A DNA stretch of 64,000 nt from Bugulina stolonifera (taxonomy: Eukaryota; Bryozoa; Gymnolaemata; Cheilostomatida; Bugulidae). The notes beneath the pieces were generated by a model that searched no databases, was not told where the DNA came from, and worked only from the letters and a program-made list of their open reading frames with translations. Positions 60,003 through 64,000 of the stretch are shown here, piece after piece (position 1 is the first letter of the stretch; each line of letters opens with the position of its first letter). The stretch is taken from positions 7,574,501 through 7,638,500 of the forward strand of contig OW285190.1 in assembly GCA_935421135.1 (NCBI GenBank), in the 5' to 3' direction. Made by a program: the position numbers and the translations under genes.

Positions 60003-60017
60003 ATGGAAAAGCACTGA

Positions 60018-60533
60018 ATGTATTTTTAAGCAAGGATTTTATTGTATTTTTGAACAGTCAGAGACTTGTTTTAAAACCATGAAAATACCTGCCCCTGACT
60101 GGGGTTAGAACCCGGGACCTCTACGGCATCTAATCGTCAAGCGCAGTGAACAGAGCATGCTACCACTACGCCAGCTCAGCAATCTTATAAAATGAAGCTT
60201 CACCAGTGAGTGAGCAGTAGACATGCCCTGAGCGAACTGCACAAAAATGGCCAAACAGATGTTAGTAAGGGGGTACCCCCTTACTAACATCCTATAAAGC
60301 GCAAAAGGAGTGCCTTGTGTGCAGTTAGCTCAGAGCATGTCTACTGCTCAATGGTGAAGCTTCCTTTTTAAGGTTGCTGAGCTGGTGTAGTGGTAGCATG
60401 TTCTGTTCACTGATCAAGGCGAATAGGTGCCGTAGAGGTCCCGGGTTCAAGCCCCAGTCAAGGACTGGTAATTTTATGGATGTGAAACAAATCTCTTACT
60501 GCTCAAAAATAAACTCCTTGCTTAAAATACATC
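60018..60533. mobile_element. Symmetrical foldback SINE pair with perfect central palindrome
   Basis: Both arms hold the same tRNA-like head in opposite orientation (minus near 60180 to 60103, plus 60371-60456: GAGCTGGTGTAGTGGTAGC, then GGGTTCAAGCCCC). The arms extend outward to TGTATTTTTAAGCAAGG and its complement. The centre 60258-60291 is a 34-bp perfect palindrome. The head has lost tRNA pairing, so it is not a tRNA gene. Confidence 0.75.
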
Positions 60534-61239
60534 ATTATACAAAAAAAAATGGCTAAACCCCGTAACAACAATACTATTACATTACATGTACATGACTTAG
60601 AATATAATCGGATAATGGATGTACTTATTTCACAAGTAATTTAGACACAGATGCATTCTTGGAGTCATTCAAGATGGAAAGTATTCGTTTTGGTGACAAG
60701 GCCTTCTTAATGATCTCTGCATAGGTCAGCCTGGGTGTCGGATCTGTCGGCCAATCCATCACAATATTTCACATGTGCATTATCATTATTTTCTTTTCCT
60801 ATGCTCACACAATTTGTATTGCTCACGTAATTGTATTCCTAGAATAGTATTACATTGTATATTTTCATTACCTCTTTTTTATGTTCACTGGTAGCCTACA
60901 ATCATAAATTAATCACTCAACAATAAACACAGTCCTATCGTTCCAACCAAGTGGACTCTTATTGCCGTGCTGCCTTGTCCTGGCAACTAGCTGCCACGCC
61001 GATACACAATACTGACCAATAATTATCATCAAAGTGGAGCTTGATCAGTGAAAACAGATCTAATTCACAATAAAATACGCCAAAGGATTTCTCTTTGACA
61101 ATGCTTCAAAATATAATTCAAAAACTTCACAAGTACAATAAAGCCCTCAAAACTGTTAGATTACTCACCAGGTAAACACAGAAGTAAGAAGTGGCTCCAA
61201 CAAGGTGCTCTTCTCCTTATACATGTAAATCAGGAGTTA
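60534..61239. other. Intergenic, nothing recognised
   Basis: No supported gene or repeat. Confidence 0.45.
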
Positions 61240-61396
61240 GGTGCAGAAGTGGAGAAAATTGAGATAGCCTTTGTTCCTCGCCAAAAATGAAGCAGGAGAA
61301 GTTGTCTTCTCTATATTTTACTGGTTGACCGGCCTTACCCCAAACCCCAACCACAAACAAGGAACTAAGGCTATCCAAATGTCTCCATACTGCACC
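61240..61396 (-). mobile_element. MITE family A, copy 2 (157 bp)
   Basis: GGTGCAGAAGTGGAG at one end and the complement of GGTGCAGTATGGAGAC at the other, flanked by TA. Reverse orientation of 606-762. Confidence 0.82.
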
Positions 61397-63084
61397 TAAC
61401 AGTAAATCAGTCAGTCCTATAATACAAGCCCTGCAAGCTTTGATCATCTGATCTTAAGACCTTTGATCTCCTGTAGCCCTGTAGACATCATAGAACACAC
61501 AATTCCTCTATGCCTGGCCGGGATGGTTTATAGTTGATGTCTTCCATTTGCAGACAGAGACATGCAAACCGACCAGTTTTTGGCTGACTTACATGTAGTC
61601 TGTTGTGGATAGAGCTTAAGTTAGTTTCAGAGTTGATGGCATGTGCTGAGATTTAGCATAATTATACAGAAAGCAACTGTAAGAGGTAATTTCAAGTTAC
61701 AGCTGTGTGGCCTAACAAAAATTTGCTATCAAAGAAAATTGCGACCTTTTTACAAGGATTGGAGCATCAGTTTCAAGAAACACTTTTATTACACATATAT
61801 AATATATAAATGTCCAACATCTACATTTGTGTATTAAGTAACGGCCACAAGTGGTTTGGAATTCAATTCTTTTATTGAAGCAGTATAGCCCTAGTTTGTA
61901 CAATCCTGTACTGTACAAAATATATTATATACAAGTATATGATGTCGTATTCTTCAGTAAGGCATAGACAGATTGCTTCTCTTTGTTTTATTGCTATAGG
62001 TTTTGACTCATTTTTATGATCTTTTATGTTGTTGTGAAGCTTAGATGACTATGATTATTGTTTAATTGTCCTAATTGTGTATTTACGTAGCTCTGTCTGG
62101 ATTCTTTTCTCTGCATTTTAAATTAAGCTGTGGGATTATTGAATTTGGTTTTAAATGTTGTGTCAACCAAGCTAATGCACATAACTTGTAATTTACTGAG
62201 CTGCTACTATTCTCTCTTGTAACTGTGGTTTTGTATATCACTTGACTTGATAAGCATTCACCTTATGAAAGAATGTTGGAGTTTTCTTTTCATCGATTCA
62301 AATGCAATTTCAAAAGACAGTATTATAACACGTACACATATCATGAGCAATTGATTAAAATAAGACTTGTGATATAATCACTAATAAAATGGAAGAAGCC
62401 ATCATATGTTAGTGTACAAATAAACAAGTATAATATTTATCATGGCCGGTTGTACCACATAAGTCCTATCCTTTCAGCGAGGAGCAAACAACTTCTAAGC
62501 TTTTTACGATTATAGAAATGAGACAGCAAAATGTCATCTGGTTTGCAACCTAAGTCATTTAATATACTTCAACTCTTCAAAACAAATTCTGCAGCAGAAC
62601 ATTGCTAAACAATTTATTTTAGAATTGTTTTTTAAGAACTTATGCAAAAAAACGTAGAAACTGCAAAAGTTGAAAAAATGAAACATTGGCCATGCCACAT
62701 TGAGTGCCAAAATATAACAAAGGATGTTTTTTTAATGTACAAAGGCATCGAGTAAAACACAATTGGAGAATATGCCAGATCAATTACAGCGCTATAACAA
62801 CTAGACAAGCTACCAAAGAGTTCACTATTGGTGATCATTATGCATTTAGATCTTTTGACAAGGTGGGAAATTATTCAACAATAGCTAATCAACAATAGTA
62901 AGTACAAAATAATGTAAGTGAACAATTCCAACTAGAATTCTACTTAATGTTTTATGAGCAACTGGTAAACCCGCACTCTGTAATATTTTATAATATACTA
63001 CATTCTTACTAGTGAGTTTGACTGTAAGCTTAGCACCATGAAATTAAAAATAATGCTAATTTGACCTAGTCTTCACACACCTTT
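61397..63084. other. FUT6 3' flank and intergenic DNA
   Basis: 61615-61745 resembles 47140-47280 downstream of FUT4 (AAGTTAGTTTCAGAGTTGATG, GTGCTGA, TACAGAAAGCAACTG, AGCTGTGTGGCCTAACA), so FUT4 and FUT6 share 3' flank. No other gene is recognised. Confidence 0.55.
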
Positions 63085-64000
63085 CTATCTTCCCATCTTC
63101 TTTGACTTGGAAGGAAACCCTTGGTAGTTTGCACACGCATCTAAACCGTTATATTTCACAGATAATTGTTCAATAGCAGGCATAGCTGGTTTCTCCTTGG
63201 CTATTCTACATAACTCACAGGCAGGAAGTACATGTAAATATCGTACTTTACTCATCCTCCATGTTTCTCTCCTCGTATGATAACTGTTGTATTTATCCGG
63301 ATGATTCATCAGATAGTTCAGGTATTCACCTAAAGCTCTAATGTCTGTAAAGTTGCGTACATGAATAAATGAGTTATTTAGGGCCATGTCAGTGTATTCC
63401 TGTACTGTAAGACCACCCATAGCTACTGGGACCATGTTTGCTGAATCAGCTAAATTTTTCCAAAATTTTTCGGTGATGTAATCTTGGCAGAGAGAATTTT
63501 CAAAACTTAAATAAAAATAATATTTTTTATGCAGTTCTAATCTGCACTCGTCAGTTTCACAAGGATCTTTTTTTCCGCAGCGCCCAAATAAATCTACATG
63601 AATATATTTTGATAATTCTTTAATCATTTCTAAGCGATCATAGTGAACGGAGTCACAATGACTGACATAGGCTAAAGCAGCTCTAGATTTGTTTGCTGTG
63701 TAGTTAAGAGTGTTCAGAGGCTGTTTAAGTCTATATCGACATCCCTTATACACGTGCCAACTTGGAATAGTTGAATACCTGCTGTATGTACTGGTAAAAT
63801 TAATCTTTCCATCTGTTATGTTTGGAACGAGGTGCACAGGAAATCCAGGTGATTCATTTGTATATAGTCCAAAATACTGATCTGGCCTTCGTGGAATTTT
63901 GTCTAATGTTTTACCATCGTACATAAACCCAAGTTTAAATAGAATAATCTGAGCCTCTACTGCAAGTTTATTTGGAGGTGAAGGTGGTGTAACAGACGGA
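63085..64000 (-). CDS. FUT6: GT10 alpha-1,3-fucosyltransferase, 5' part outside window
   Basis: The frame stays open to the window edge, where it reads PSVTPPSPPNKLAVEAQ, the same segment as in FUT3, FUT4 and FUT5. About 305 codons are present, roughly the C-terminal two-thirds. Marks are NESPGFPVH, SHCDSVHYDRL, DLFGRCG, SFENSLCQDYITEKF, VPVAMGG and CELC. The family's final Trp codon is TAG, so it stops at KMGR like FUT5 but with a different stop. Some usually fixed residues differ (ADSANM for ADPANM, MALNNS for MAPNNS, HTRRETW for HTWRETW, and IAKEKP for the usual IANEKP or IANERP), which hints at relaxed constraint. Its second variable segment (CRLELHKK) groups it with FUT2 and FUT4. Confidence 0.88.
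   Translation of the reverse strand, partial: PSVTPPSPPNKLAVEAQIILFKLGFMYDGKTLDKIPRRPDQYFGLYTNESPGFPVHLVPNITDGKINFTSTYSRYSTIPSWHVYKGCRYRLKQPLNTLNYTANKSRAALAYVSHCDSVHYDRLEMIKELSKYIHVDLFGRCGKKDPCETDECRLELHKKYYFYLSFENSLCQDYITEKFWKNLADSANMVPVAMGGLTVQEYTDMALNNSFIHVRNFTDIRALGEYLNYLMNHPDKYNSYHTRRETWRMSKVRYLHVLPACELCRIAKEKPAMPAIEQLSVKYNGLDACANYQGFPSKSKKMGR

Larger units (their letters stand above)
59136..60016. mobile_element. TIR element with subterminal array and nested MITE
   Basis: The ends CAGTGCTTTTCCATGCTTCG and the complement at 59993-60016 form a 25-bp inverted repeat (to CGTATTT); AAT flanks both sides. The right subterminal region is a 12-bp array (59895-60002). Inside lies a MITE of family C (59344-59613). 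No transposase. The 3-bp flank is short evidence; a hAT origin from CAGTG is also possible. Confidence 0.75.

Noticed and set aside
59749..60108. Repeat protein with FVFS or NTKL units
   Set aside because: It reads through the 12-bp transposon array; both strands are open.
60371..60456. Functional tRNA gene
   Set aside because: A and B boxes are present, but the cloverleaf does not close, and mirrored copies show a mobile repeat.

Overview
The window is nuclear DNA of an invertebrate animal, probably marine. It is AT-rich and gene-poor, uses the standard code, and is full of small transposons, minisatellites and the palindrome ACATGT. A sponge or another early-branching metazoan would fit, but nothing seen here fixes the phylum. 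There is no operon, rRNA, plausible functional tRNA or CRISPR array.

The only recognisable protein genes are six copies of one family. They are Golgi-type alpha-1,3-fucosyltransferases (CAZy GT10), each with the whole protein in one exon. In order (called FUT1 to FUT6 here) they lie at 1060-2460 (+), 13542-14931 (-), 35781-37193 (-), 47885-49324 (-), 55668-57056 (-) and 63085-64000 (-, cut by the window edge). FUT4 and FUT5 look intact. FUT2 carries an 8-base frameshift. FUT1 and FUT3 share an in-frame TGA just after the ATG. FUT5 and FUT6 have lost the last four residues through different stop codons. Upstream of FUT1, FUT3, FUT4 and FUT5 the same splice donor (GTAAGT) ends a putative non-coding first exon. 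The copies are mosaics of one another, as expected from gene conversion. Flanking blocks were duplicated with the genes, including a large inverted pair (2905-4606 against 40610-42522).

Between the genes lies a dense layer of mobile DNA. It includes: two hAT-type elements with exact 8-bp target duplications, one of them about 5 kb and holding two later insertions; a hAT-like element with a 7/8 duplication; a young non-autonomous LTR element with primer-binding site and polypurine tract; LTRs of a second family; many MITEs; tRNA-derived SINE sequences, some in foldback pairs; and a six-copy dispersed repeat.

The most interesting non-coding feature is at 18673-20304. A hexamer array of about 0.9 kb leads into tandem 249-nt units, each ending in a type I hammerhead ribozyme (two complete cores, one with a mutated core). 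This is the architecture of animal retrozymes. Two further hammerhead-like motifs, at 24524-24579 and 11870-11915, resemble those of Penelope-like retroelements.
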